A stretch of 25,865 nt of DNA from Pilatotrama ljubarskyi (lineage: Eukaryota; Basidiomycota; Agaricomycetes; Polyporales; Polyporaceae). A program made the translations under genes and the position numbers. This document shows, in pieces, positions 9,574 through 21,100 of the stretch (within the stretch, counting starts at the first letter, position 1; every line of letters begins with the position of its first letter). Where the stretch lies: NCBI GenBank assembly GCA_022385805.1, contig MU277802.1, positions 2,330 through 28,194 of the forward strand, read 5' to 3'. The notes beneath the pieces were generated by a model. The model had not been told where the DNA came from. It ran no database searches and saw only the letters and a list, made by a program, of their open reading frames with translations.

Positions 9574-9802
9574 CTAGAAGCGCTGCACCGCAGACGGCCA
9601 CGCGGCGCATGCGCAGCAACATGTGGTAGAGAAACGACGGTACTGTATTGTCGAACTACATGTGGATGGCGGAAGTGAGTGCGTCACTTCTGGGTTGAGA
9701 ACGGGACACATCCGGCGAAAAGCTTGCCTAATCCACGGCGGGCCGTGTCACATAATGGGTGTTGCCGAGCTACCGGTACCGCAGCTTGCCAGGTCTAGGC
9801 AT

Positions 9803-10286
9803 CAGTACTTTTGCAAATCTCTGAGCGTCTGGCACGTCTGAGCTTTTCTCACTCAGACCCTTCAGACCTGTCTACCCTGCTTCTGCTGCTTCCCAGAAGC
9901 CTTTCATCGGGTCTTTTGGTGTCAAGTATGTTGTAAATATGTAGGACAAACCTCATGACTAATTACAAGCTCTTTAGAACAAGAATTGTGCTGCCAATAG
10001 CATAGAAAGGCTCATCCAGGAGGTGTCAACTTGGGGACAATACGAAGTGATAGCAGTTTAGTTACACATCACATAGCTGTGTAATACATAGTGAAGGTAC
10101 ATAGGATGAGTCAGTGATACACACGAAGAAGTTTGAGTCGCAAAACACAGAAGCTCATCATGTCTGAACGGCCATCCGACCACCTCTGAGCTCTGACCGT
10201 CTGATGTGTCTGAATATGTCTGAAACCCGGTCTGAGTGGTCTGAGAGGTCTGTGTCAGACCCTCTCAGACTTTTGCAGAAGTACTG
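9803..10286. mobile_element. TIR element (MITE-like), copy B, 484 bp
   Basis: The left end CAGTACTTTTGCAAATCTCT corresponds to the right end of copy A, and the right end (reverse complement CAGTACTTCTGCAAAAGTCT) to the left end of A. The two copies are therefore inverted, about 2.1 kb apart. Interior blocks also match, such as ACAGCTATGTGA and CCCCAAGTTGA after reverse-complementing. Subterminal GTCTGA/TCAGAC hexamers are dense at the right end. No ORF. It lies between the unresolved 5' end of the split gene and the 3' end of the F-box gene. The stretch 10287-10639 holds a TATATA at 10408-10413 but no gene I can support. Confidence 0.8.
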
Positions 10287-10639
10287 ATGGGGCTAATGAG
10301 CCATAAACTTGTGCATGACCGGTACTGATCGTGGCGTGTCGCATTCCCCTTTCTCTACAGCCCAGTGCCAGTGCCGACGCCGTACAACAGCCTGTTTTCC
10401 ACACCAGTATATAGTCGCTGCATATCTGCATCTCCTACGACAGAGACTCGCCGTCCTTCAGCATGCCTGACCTCCTTAGGAGTTCCCGCACCTAGCATAC
10501 ATAGCCCTGGCGCCTTCTAGATCCGCCCGGCAGCTCGAACGGCAGCACTCCGGGGTCGACGACGGGCGGCGGACTTGGGGCGATCGATATGCCATATTGT
10601 TCATCAGGACGCTGTTCTCCGATGGAAGAGGCATACAAT

Positions 10640-12437
10640 TCAGCGCGGAACGTCAGCAAAGTGAACGATACGTAGAACCTCGAACACCATGCGCACCGTG
10701 AGATCGTGGTCGTACTGTGCAATCGGAGGTAAGGGCCGCCCTTCCGAGTCTTGGCGGATGACGCGGAAAATTGCCCATTCATGACCACTAAAGGTGGGAC
10801 GCAACATCTTGATTAACGTCACAGAGGGTGCCAGATGCTGGGCAAAAATGTCGGCTGCATGGTCCTGAGCTAGAGAGAATGTCTTCATATCCTGACTCCG
10901 GAAGTTGTGCGCGCCGACAAGGCCGGGAAGATAGTAACGTCTTGGCGTCTCGGGAAGGTCCAAATGTAGAGAGATGGTTCGAAGTTGTTCCAGGCGTCCC
11001 AGAGTCTGCGCGATGGTTTCCTGTGAGGAGGGCGTTAGAATGCGAATAACAGGATACACAGTTCCCGATGCACTCACAATATCCACTCCCGATCCGGCGG
11101 CCTGCGACGTCTGGTACCGAAGGAGCTTGAGCGACTTGAGAGCAGGAAAAGCAATGCTGACGAGTTGCAGGAGATCGCCTTCCGATTGGTCCTGGTGGTA
11201 CTCTATCTCCAAGTCCTCCAGCGCGGAGATGTTACAGCTGTTCAAGATGCACGAGAGGTCTCGAGAGGGTAAGAGGGGGACACGCCACGGGAGCTTGGAC
11301 TGATCCGGCGACCACCGGCTACATGCCAGATGTGGAACGTACCGCAATGCGAGACTGCGGAGGGTGGAGGGGAGATGAGCGTACAGTTGATCTTCCACGC
11401 GCGGAAATGATACAGTCAGTCGCTCCAGGTCAGGCCAAGGATACGTGACGTCGCAATCCGGCGGCCAGATGGCCTGAGGCAACGTATGAGACGGATACGG
11501 GAACATGAGCTCCAGCACGCGGAGCTTGGGCATATTCCTAAGGGCACATACATAACTTGTTGATGGCTCGACGACCGGTGGGTGACCACGAAGGCTGAGC
11601 TCGTGAAGGGAGGCCCAGCTGAGAGAAGCAAAGGTATCCAACAGCGAGAGTTGGGAGGGTAGCGCGATAGCCTCTAAGGAGTCATGCAACATTGAAAGAA
11701 TGACATCCACGGCTTCCTTCTCTGCAGGGTAGGGATGGGCCGCATCGAGATATTCCCTTCGTAAGTACCGGAAAGATGTGAGTGGGGCGGGAGCGACGAT
11801 GGAGAGCGCTGATGGCAAGGGCGATTCGGGCGAAAGCAGGTAGTTGTCGCATATGAGCTCGCGCAACTGCGGTACGGCCAGAATTGTTTGCACGACAGAC
11901 CACGGAAGACTATGGTCCGAGCCGGGATACCGTGATATGAAGGACACGCGTGACAGCTGGGGCATACTCCTAAGAGCCTTGCTGAGAGCGGTTGTGTCAT
12001 AGGCACAGCAAAGGAGGGCATCTTCTGTACCAGGCATAGGCGATGGAGCCTCCGACCACGCTCGCAAGGTGCGTGACCCGCTACACTTGTCTATGAAGGT
12101 GATTGACCTGCTCCGATGATGTGAGTATGATTCGCTTTCCATAGGCTCGTAATAGTATAGATTAATGTACCTGATGTAGGGCCACAAGACGTCAGGGAGG
12201 AAATGGCTCGAGATGGATCCTCTCATGAGAACGACGCATTGACGAAAGAGGACCGGCATGCATAGCTGTCGTACAAGCTTACAAGTTCGCGAAAAGGGCT
12301 TCAGCGCGCGGCAAACGAGCAACTCCTCTAGGATTTCATTGAAGACATCCTCGTTAAGCCGTAGAAGGCTGCAAAGCTTAGCATGCGGCGGGAGCCTAAG
12401 GCAAGGAGACTCACGAGGATTGACTTCTCGCTGGCAT
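10640..12437 (-). CDS. F-box/LRR-like protein
   Basis: The model is a 23-bp first exon (12437-12415), a 46-bp intron (GTGAGT donor, TTTGCAG acceptor) and a 1729-bp second exon, giving 583 aa. The start ATG at 12437 is chosen because it splices in frame into LNEDVFNEILEELL, the N-terminal F-box helix pattern seen in basidiomycete F-box proteins. It is followed by RALKPFSRTCKLVRQLCMPV and LFRQCVVL, which resemble the rest of an F-box. The remainder contains irregular leucine-rich stretches (PQLRELICDN, LEDLEIEYHQ, FPALKSLKLLRY) spread over about 450 residues. Such proteins usually act as substrate adaptors of SCF ubiquitin ligases; the substrate is unknown, and this role is inferred from family only. 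This class is highly expanded in Agaricomycetes. Confidence 0.75.
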
Positions 12438-13471
12438 CAGGAAGAGTGTTTGAATCGCACGCTCGGAAAGAAGCACCGGTGCAGAATGGAATAAATGCGA
12501 GTAGCTCTCCTTTCGAGGTAGAGAAAGTGTGCAATCTCAAGCAATGAAGGAGGATGGACACGAGTGGCAGTCGTCGCTGGGCTAAAGGTGCTCTTCAGAG
12601 TGATTAGTCATACCAGGCACGTGCGATGGTGAGTGCGCCTGAGAGTCGCAGTGAGAGAGAAGACCATACAACTACTCTACGACTGCACGCCTGAGCCTGC
12701 CAATTGTCCGGAGCGGTCAATGTCCACTGGCAAGTCCCCTACCATGTCAGAGTACAGTACTGCAGTCCCATCATATTGCAGGCAAGTACGGATGCATACC
12801 AATGGCGACTTCTCGTGGTGCGGTCGGCCAAGGGTTCTACTACACCTCAGATCGCTGATAGGTGAGCACAAAACGCAGTACTTCCGAGTCGATGGTCACC
12901 CCCTGCCCGCAATCTGACTTCCTCAAAACAGCCTATAGTACGTCCTCTTTCTGTGGATGCAGTCGGATTCACAGCAGAATTAGCTAGGGCAACAGTGAGG
13001 CATCGTGGACTGATGCGCTGATAGTACTGACATGATGGATCAGCTACCCAACCTAGCAGTGAGCTCGGCACACATCCTCTGCGTAATTCGCTTTGTAAGC
13101 TGTATACTCAGCACCACACGTAGAGACTGCAGTACAGCATGTTGAGGCTCGGCTCAATCTGGCGACGCTCACTAAAGCCTCGCGCAATGCTTCCAGGAGC
13201 AACAGAATCAAACGATCCACCCTCATTCGATTGTGGAGATGACGGACATATTCCTCCACGACATCAGGCCAATTGCATGTAACGTTTCACCTGGGAAGCT
13301 CCGCCGACATGGTTGACACAAGGTAAACAGGTGCCCTAAGGGGGCTCGAAGTTCAACCGTCTTATACAGTATGATCTCAGCGTCGTCTTAGAAACATACA
13401 CGAGTCCATGTCCTGTGCGGCGATCCCCGTGGGTACAAGCACTCCATAACCCAAAGTAAAGCACGAGCCCT
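12438..13471. other. Intergenic, no supported gene
   Basis: About 1 kb between two minus-strand genes. It presumably holds the promoter of the F-box gene and the 3' region of the peptidase gene. Short frames on both strands show no domain, no phase-consistent splicing and no repeat that I could support. Confidence 0.5.
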
Positions 13472-15439
13472 CTAATTTGTCGTCGCTGTTGTGAACGGGG
13501 TGTTGGCAATGCCGACGCGGCTGTTCGCAGTGTCGAAGACGGCGTAGAACCGTTCGAGGAACGTCATGCCGTTGATGAAGTCGAGTCCCTCGCCGCTGGG
13601 CGTGCCAAGATCTCCGACAATGAGGTAGATGCTGTTCGCGTTCCCACCGATAGCGGTGTTGAGCGCACGCTGTGAGTGGTGAGATAACCGTGAGGAAAGC
13701 GTTTTCGGGCTCAGGACATCGGAGATGACCTACCGGGAAGATTTGGGCATTGGCCGTGAACTCGAAGTTCACCTGAAAGATCGAGCACGTCAGTACGCCT
13801 CGTGTGTCAAGACAGCCAATGGGAAGTGTCACGCGTACTCCATTGATGTCGAAGAACAGGCTCTTGAGATTCTGGAATTGAGCGTTGGTGAGGCGCAGCA
13901 GGCCCGTCGCGTTGTCGAGCACTGCACCGGTCGCACGCTGGTACCGCTGGAGAGCGTCTATAGGACCATATGAGCATGAGCGGACCGGGCTCTGCGGAGT
14001 GCTGGTGAAGACTCGCACCAGTAGCGATGAGCGTGAGCGTGGTTCCGGTGTCAACGATACCGGCGGTCCTGGAGAGGATGTTGGTGGACGTGCCGTACGT
14101 GATCGACTGGTCGATGCCGAAGAACTCCGACGCCGGGGACGTGCGTGTGATGGGTCTGCAATACAAAACGTTCACACAGGCATGTGCGCACGCGACGTCA
14201 TCATGTCAGTTGTCGCTGAGCTCCCATGGACGCCACGAAGGCCGTCAACGTCAACGAAGAGATGGGACGCACGCAAAGTTGATCGCGCCGACGAACTTGG
14301 ACGAGTCTGTGCCGCCGAAGGTGAGCTCGCCGTTCAGGTTCTCGACATCCTGGGTCGGCTCGAACGAGATGGCGACCTCGTCCGACGTGATGATACCCTG
14401 AGAGAAGAGGTTGTCCGTGACTGCCCACGGGCATAGCGGTCAATACCTGTCTCACAGCCTGCGGCAGAAGCTTAGATAGACTTACCCGTAGGGATAGTCG
14501 ACCTCGTGTCCGGAGAAAGCGTTCCGACGGTGAGGTCGACCGGGCCAATGCTAGGAAATTGGGACGTGAGAGGCGAAGCGGACGACAAGGTGAGCGCAAT
14601 ACATACCCAAGGATGCCATCGACTCCGTCGAACCCATCGGATCGGGTCGCCACGCCAATGGACTGGCCTGTGATGGTTAGACCGGGTCCAAGAGTGACAG
14701 TATCTGTGAACTCCGTGCCTAGAGGGAAAAGTGAGCACAACCGTGATCACCGAGCAGAGTCGCAGACTGTGCGTGGACAGCGTACCCGAGACATCCCCCG
14801 AACCGTAGGTGACAGCCTAGGAATGCGCAACAGCATCAGTCTTCTCCGTATACGAATCATCAAGAGGGCCTGTCAGGAGCGACACGTACCACACGGTCGC
14901 GTGTCTGCCGAGTTGAAGATGTCTGCACAAACGGACGGCCGGCGCCGACCCAGGTGTTGGAGCTGCCAGTGTCAACGAGCAATGAGTCTTCGAGATTATA
15001 TGTTTGTCAGTGGTCAAGCCCGGTCTGGACGCTGAAGATGGACATACACGTGGTGGGGGGAGTGCCGACGCCGACCTGTTGGATACCCGGGAGGGTCAGC
15101 ATTGCCCCTCGAGAGCAGAGCTCGAGGAAATCGCGCTTCGCCGGGACTCACGTTGACGACGTAATCGACGACCTGGTTGTCCGCGGGCACGCTTACCACA
15201 GCGTCCGAGGTGAGGGGCACGCCAGAAAGCTTCGCGTTCGCACGCGCACGGAGGTTGCGCACGCGCGCCTGGTCACGCGCTAGGAGCTTGCCCGAGCCTG
15301 TGAGGTTGAAGCGCTTCGCGACGGGCAACCGGACGAGGTTGTCGCGGACCTGCACCACGGGCGTCGCGCTGGCAGTGACCGCGAGGGTGACTACAAGGAG
15401 GAGCAAGGAGAAGAAAGAGCTGGAGGAGCCGCGCGACAT
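13472..15439 (-). CDS. Secreted aspartic peptidase A1 (polyporopepsin-like)
   Basis: An 11-exon model sums to 1263 bp (420 aa), all in phase: 15439-15152, 15075-15048, 14987-14890, 14816-14786, 14718-14607, 14550-14486, 14420-14273, 14155-14019, 13957-13839, 13772-13734 and 13669-13472. Introns are 56-117 bp. The N-terminus has a signal peptide (SSSSFFSLLLLVVTLAVTASA), then a propeptide with LPVAKRFNLTG. The mature enzyme shows both catalytic motifs, LLVDTGSSNTW (Asp111) and GIVDTGTTLTLI (Asp292), and the flap VTYGSGDVSG (Tyr142). Further family landmarks are DGILG, ELTFGGTDSSK and the C-terminal FLERFYAVFDTANSRVGIA. It should be an acid endopeptidase secreted for protein degradation. A TATA motif sits about 85-92 bp upstream. 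The start is set by the signal peptide; an in-frame upstream ATG near 15586 would lie beyond the TATA box. Confidence 0.93.
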
Positions 15440-15522
15440 GTCTGCCAAGGGTAGGGAAAAACAAGGAGAGAGGATGTCTGAGCGGGAGCTCCAACGGGGG
15501 ATATTGAGCGGACCAGAGGCGC

Positions 15523-15532
15523 TCTTATATCC
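15523..15532 (-). promoter_or_regulatory. TATA box of the aspartic peptidase gene
   Basis: GGATATAAGA on the minus strand, about 84 bp upstream of the chosen ATG (15439). The spacing fits a core promoter with a short 5' leader. Confidence 0.55.
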
Positions 15533-15610
15533 TGGAGCACGAGGAGGCTTGAGACTATTCTCAGAGCATGAGCACCAAATGAACATGCGTGCTCCCCGCT
15601 TCTTCGATGC

Positions 15611-16390
15611 TCATTGGATGCCCTGCGGAGTTGATGGATGCGCGAACTGTCCAGAGAAAGAAGCATAAGTCACAATCGTGCCTGCTCCGGGGAGCGCGGG
15701 TTGTATGGCATAAACGTACCGCGGATCAGGCGCCGGGCTCTTCGGACGAGAAAGCGGAGGACAACGCGATGCGACTGCAACACCTGTGAGCCTGAGCTCA
15801 CTTCCACCATGCACGTTTAGTGAAACGGAAGGAAGATCGGGTTGTCCCAATAACGAGCGGGCAGCCGTCCAAGCCTGGGCATCGTCAAACGTCGTGATCA
15901 GGAAGCGCATTGCTTGCGTATTCAAATGACTACGAATGCTTGCGGATCGCGACTGTATGGAGAAGACCTCGGTGCCCCTTCTGCTTCAGCGGGAGCTGGC
16001 CAGGTTCGGAAGCGAGGGCGACAATTATTCCTGAGCCGCGGTGGTCACTTCGATAGGTAGCTACAGAAATAGTGTGCCCGAGCATACCCAGATGGCCCTT
16101 TAGCCGTAGCCAGCGGAATTCCTCTCGCGCTTGTGTTGCCCGGGTCGGCTTCGCGCCTATCTGATCAGTGGAGGGAGCAAGTCCAGGCCGGAGAAATCAG
16201 CGCCGCTGCGTGAGGGAGAGTACTGGAGCCTGAGGGGCGAGAAATGATACCAGACTGGATCCGGAGGTGCGGCGAGGAGGCAACATCTGTCATTGACACT
16301 GTCAATACCATCGTCTTCGTCGGCTCGTTGAAAGCCCCAGCACTCTGGCAGCAGGATCAGCATCCGGCTCATTGCCGACGTCGTGACCAC
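15611..16390 (-). other. Unresolved hypothetical coding remnants
   Basis: Several minus-strand pieces look protein-like but do not join into one sure model. One open block without an ATG (about 16195-15931) encodes REEFRWLRLKGHLGM and GIIVALASEPGQLPLKQK. A second block (about 15925-15770) encodes MRFLITTFDDAQAWTAARSL. A third (16390-16157) encodes PVWYHFSPLRLQYSPSRSG. A 56-bp intron with GTATGC donor and GCTCAG acceptor is possible near 16070, and a 55-bp intron with GTCTTC donor would join the first two blocks. A stop between the third and first blocks has no obvious intron, which suggests decay. No family recognised. Confidence 0.3.
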
Positions 16391-17669
16391 TTGTGTGTGA
16401 GCGTGGACGGAGCCTATTGCTGTGCATTCAAGGATGGTTCCGAAGGAGGAGCGAGTAAGAGTTGAGTACGAGGGGCCATGTCGAGTATACCAGCAGGACT
16501 CAGGTCAATAGACCGTTCGCATTTTACTGTGTTCGTGGAGCACGGAGCGTCCGGACGATCCAGACCGAATGTGGCAAGTCGCAAGGGGCGCATCGACGAC
16601 GACTGACGCCGCGTCCCAGGCGCATACCCGTCCATAACTACGTTGGCGACCCCGTAGCCTAAGCTCGCGATGTGATGCTGGCATGCAACAGAGTCTTCAT
16701 GAGTGTTTGCGGGCTGAGCCGATCCCAAGAGGCTACAGACAGCAACACCAGCGGCATCCGGTCGCAGACGCCCTGTCAGAAGCCGGCGTCCCGGGATCAC
16801 GGGCAGCGGAGCGAGGTGGCTCTTCCTCCCATACGCGGCTGCATCGCTCCAGGGATCTGTGAAGAAAATAAAATCAATGCGGTCTATCGACATGAGTCCT
16901 GCTGACAGACACCGATGGAATCGCCGCGTTACATCACCCGCCTCCCTCACGGCGGATCCGATGAGTGAATTGTATAACGGAGCACGAGGTGCCGGCAAAT
17001 AAAAAAGAACGTACTGCATAATAACAAATACTTGACTAGACCTGAAACATATCTCGGGTCTTCTCGATTTACCTGTCAACTGAGGCGGATGTTGAATTGG
17101 GCACCGCACGCTGGTTAGGTACGAAAGGCAGTATACGGACAATCACAGGCACCGTTCCCAACGTTCCACGCGGCTAGCCTTGGGAAAGGCAGGTGTCGAG
17201 GAGGCACGACATAGAAACGCCACATGTCGTTTGTGAATATGAAGCATTGTGCCGCAACTCGCCCACGATGTCCAGCAAGTGCATTGCCGCTGAGATGTAC
17301 TGCGACGACAGGGGTTAAGTATCTTCATTCATCCCCAGAAGGTGCATGCAAGGCCCACTGAGGCGGCTGCCTTGTGTTACGACGAGTCGCAGGCCTAGGC
17401 CAAGACTTAGCGAAGCCCGCTGATATCAGTGCTTTCTTTAAGGTTGTAGTCGCGCTCAACATGCCTACCTCGTTTTCTTCTAATGGCTCTGCTGCGCTGA
17501 GCGTCTAATAGCGGATCTTCTCAGCCTTCAGAGCCCGAGCGCGCCAGGTACAAGTTCCGGCATGGTTTTGCTGGGTTCACTGCCTAGAGACTATTCATGC
17601 GTACGGCTTTCTGCCAGTAAACATATATCTGGTTTCCAGTAGGATTTTTCTCAAGAATCAGAGTCGATT

Positions 17670-17725
17670 GTGAGTGAGTGAGTGAGTGAGTGAGTGAGTG
17701 AGTGAGTGAGTGAGTGAGTGAGTGA
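17670..17725. repeat. (GTGA)14 microsatellite
   Basis: An uninterrupted tetranucleotide repeat of about 56 bp, roughly 430-485 bp upstream of the start of the Mug190-like gene. Confidence 0.95.
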
Positions 17726-17770
17726 AGTAACGCAAGCGCAGCGCATCCAGGTCGAAGAGTCATCGATTCA

Positions 17771-17791
17771 TCCTCCTCCTCCTCCTCTTCC
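17771..17791. repeat. (TCC)n trinucleotide run
   Basis: Short pyrimidine-rich run of TCC with one TTC interruption, between the GTGA microsatellite and the Mug190-like start. Confidence 0.8.
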
Positions 17792-18154
17792 TGATTAGAC
17801 GCCCATTCCTGAACTCAACCTTACGTAAGCAGTCTTATCATGGCGTCAGCGCGGGCGTCTACCTAGTAAGTATACTCATCTCGACCCTCTGCACTTTCTT
17901 CACGACTTCCTTCTCTTTCTGGCTTCATATCTATTGCCGTAGTTTTCGCTAACACCTCAACAACATGAGTTTCGTAATATACTTGCTGGAAGGATAGCTC
18001 TTTGGAGCTCCAGGGAATCCTCTTAGCCGCAGCTAACCCGTCTGATCGCACGACTCCACTATGACATTATCCCAAGAAGCGTGAAGTTACGCGCAGTGAA
18101 GTGGGCACAAAACCATGACCAGGCTCCTTACAACCATACCGCGACGTACCCAGC

Positions 18155-21100
18155 ATGGCGCACAAGCTGGCAGAGCCATACTCGGGCAAGAACCCGGTTC
18201 CACACATCGCTACGAAACTCACGTCGCTCGTTAACCCGCAGAAGGCAACCGACGCCAAGGCTCAACAGCTTCAGGATCACAGCGTTCATCGCGAGGAGAA
18301 GCAGACCGAGAGGAACGCGCGGAGACTCGCCAAGGGCCATATCATGCATGTCACCGACCCCACTACGGGCGAGGAGCTCGACATCTGCAACGCCGACGAG
18401 GATCCGGACGTCAGGTCCAAGGGAGACAATGTTCTCCACCAGGACTTTCCCCCGCCAAGTGAGTATCCTGTTCAGCATCTTCCAGGGTCTGTACTCAACG
18501 TCTCAGACTGGAAGGAGCACAGGGACAAGGTCGTCTCGATCACGAACACAAGCATCGGATACATCTCCGCCGCATTCGTCGCCTCGTTCGTCTTCTCCAC
18601 TCTACTCTCCAGCGCCACCGCCCGGGTTCTGTGTCTGCTTCCCCCAGCGTTCCTCAGCTACGCGCTGCTTTTTCGCATGAACAAGGCCACCGAAGCAGAC
18701 TTCGAGCAGCGTATCTGGCACGCCGAGAGAATGCGCGGCCTCGCCGCGGGCTCAGACGTTGACGGCGACGGCAAGGTGACGGACAAGGAGCGCATGCGCG
18801 AGAGCGCAGAGTGGGCGAACGCCGTCATCCGCGGACTCTGGCCCATCCTGAACACCGACCTCTTCAGCTCCCTCGTGGACATGCTCGAGGACATCATGCA
18901 GTCCTCCGTCCCGACGTTCATCGTAAGTTCTCGCCAGTTCTCGGCTATGTCATGTCTTCTGATTTTGTGCGCCTCAGCACTCCGTTCGTATCGCTGACCT
19001 CGGCCTGGGATCGAACGCTGGCCGTATTACCGCCATTCGCTCACTGCCTGACGCCACCACACGCGATACGGGCGACCCCACGAAGGGCGAAGACAGTCTT
19101 GCTGCCATGGGCATCGACGCGGACACGATCAGTCCTGACGATCGCGAAGTGCTTGATGGAGACCACGTCAATCTTGAGGTGTCGTTCGCGTACCAGGGCC
19201 TGCCGAGCGGCCAGTCTGCGGAGAGCAAAGCGCAAAACATACAGTAAGCGAGCGGCTCACTGTTTGACCTCTGCAGCAGCTAATGCTACACCACAGCTTA
19301 CTTGTGGAATTCTTCTTGGGAATGAAGGGAGTGTACGGCTTCCGAGTCCGTGAGTGCATCTGTACTGTCCAATGCAGGGGCTCGTTGCGCTGACTGTTTG
19401 TCCACAGCCGTGTGGGTTGAGATCACAGGCATTGTCGGGACGGCGCGAGCGCGCCTTCAGCTCATTCCTGACCCTCCTTTGTGAGTTTGTCCGTTACGCG
19501 AGTTGTCAGAGGCCAAACTTACATGTAATGCAACAGCGTGAAGACGACTCTGATCTCACTCATGGGCCTCCCACGCATCACGATGTCCGCCGTGCCGCTC
19601 AGCAGAGCACTGCCCAACGTCATGAGCCTGCCGTTCATCTCGGGCTTCATCTCCAGTGCGCTCGACACGGCCGCGGCAGAATACGTCGCTCCGAAGAGCC
19701 TCACCCTCGACCTCCAGCGGCTCATCAGCGGAGATGACATCAAGAAAGGTTAGCCAGCCTCTTCCGTTGCCGTGGGCATCGATTCACGTTGTCGCAGATA
19801 CGGAGGCTATCGGCGTCCTCGTCGTGCACATCCATCGCGCGACCGGGATCAAGAAGATGGACACGACCGGCAGCTCGGGTACGCACTCTCACGTTGGCGG
19901 AATTGTGCGCTTTCTGACCGTGTTTCGGACGTCTTCAGCAGATCCATACGTCACGCTCACGTTCTCGCGGCTCGAGAAGCCGCTGTATTCGACGCGCATC
20001 ATCAAGGGAGACTGCAACCCCGTGTACGAGGAGACGGCCGTGCTGCTCGTGGACGTCAACACGGTCAAGCTCCGCGAGAAGCTCAGCTTCCAGCTGTGGG
20101 ACTCGGACCGCATGAGCGTCGTACGTCCCCTCCGTTTCTCGTAGTGTATAGACACGCTCACGTCGCCGCAGGACGACATGATGGGGTTCGCGGAGGTCGA
20201 CGTCGTCGACTTTATCCGGCAGCGAGGCACGCCCACCCGGCGCGTCTCGCCGCTCTCGAGCCCGGACTCGCAGCACCGCCCCGGGTCGATCGAGTACACG
20301 GTAGGGTACTACGGGAAGTGGCCGCCGAACAAGGCGCTCAGCACCGACGGCTCGGACCCGAGCCTGCCCGACGACCTGCGTGCACGCCCCGAGTTCAAGG
20401 AGGCGCGGTCGGCGGCGCTGAACGATCTCGAGGCGGCGGTGCTCGTGACGACGCCGGATCCCGAGTGGCCGAGCGGCCTGCTCAGCGTGCAGGTGCATGA
20501 GATCCGGGACTTGGCGGTGAAGACGCTGGGAAAGGAGCGCAGGGGTGGCAAGGGCCGTGAGGGCGAGAAGGGCCAGGACGAGGACGAGGACACGGCGGAA
20601 GAGGGCGAGGGCCTGCCGTCCTCGTACTGCACGATGTGCGTATCTCAGTCAACCATTCCTTCTGTGCCCTTGTGTGCTGACGCCGTTGCGGAAAGCTCCC
20701 TGAACGACGAATTGGTATACGAAACTCGCGTCAAGCCGATCACGAGCTCGCCCATATTCAACGCGGGCACGGAGCGCTTCGTCAGAGATTGGCGAAAGGC
20801 GCACGTCACCGTCACCGTCAAGGATTCGCGCTTGCGGGAGAACGACGTTGTCCTCGGGACCGTCTTCCTGAAGGTCGGTGAAGTGTTATTATTACTGGCT
20901 ACGGTACGCTGACCATTCCTATATAGTTGTCCGAAGTCTTCGTGAATGCCTCGGAGGTGACGCGCTGTTACTCGCTCGAGAAGGGCTTGGGCACGGGCCG
21001 CGTTCGGATCTCGCTGCTCTTCCGACCCGTTGAAGCGAAGCTCCCGCCGAACCTGCTCGGCTTCGACACCGGTACCCTCGAGATCCGCGACGTCTCCGTG

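Larger units (their letters stand above)
16391..18154. other. Intergenic, no supported gene
   Basis: A long minus-strand frame (17142-16414) has no recognisable domain, no signal of codon bias and no phase-consistent partner exons, so I do not call it. The segment contains two microsatellites close to the start of the Mug190-like gene and presumably its promoter. Confidence 0.4.

Noticed and set aside
13885..14436. 183-codon plus-strand frame
   Set aside because: Antisense shadow of aspartic peptidase exons; the minus strand carries the catalytic motifs and phase-consistent introns.
16414..17142. 242-codon minus-strand frame
   Set aside because: Long but without domain, signal or splicing partner; GC-rich noncoding DNA gives such frames by chance.
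19772..20500. 242-codon plus-strand frame and long antisense frames at 21269-21859
   Set aside because: Out-of-frame shadows of the C2-domain exons.
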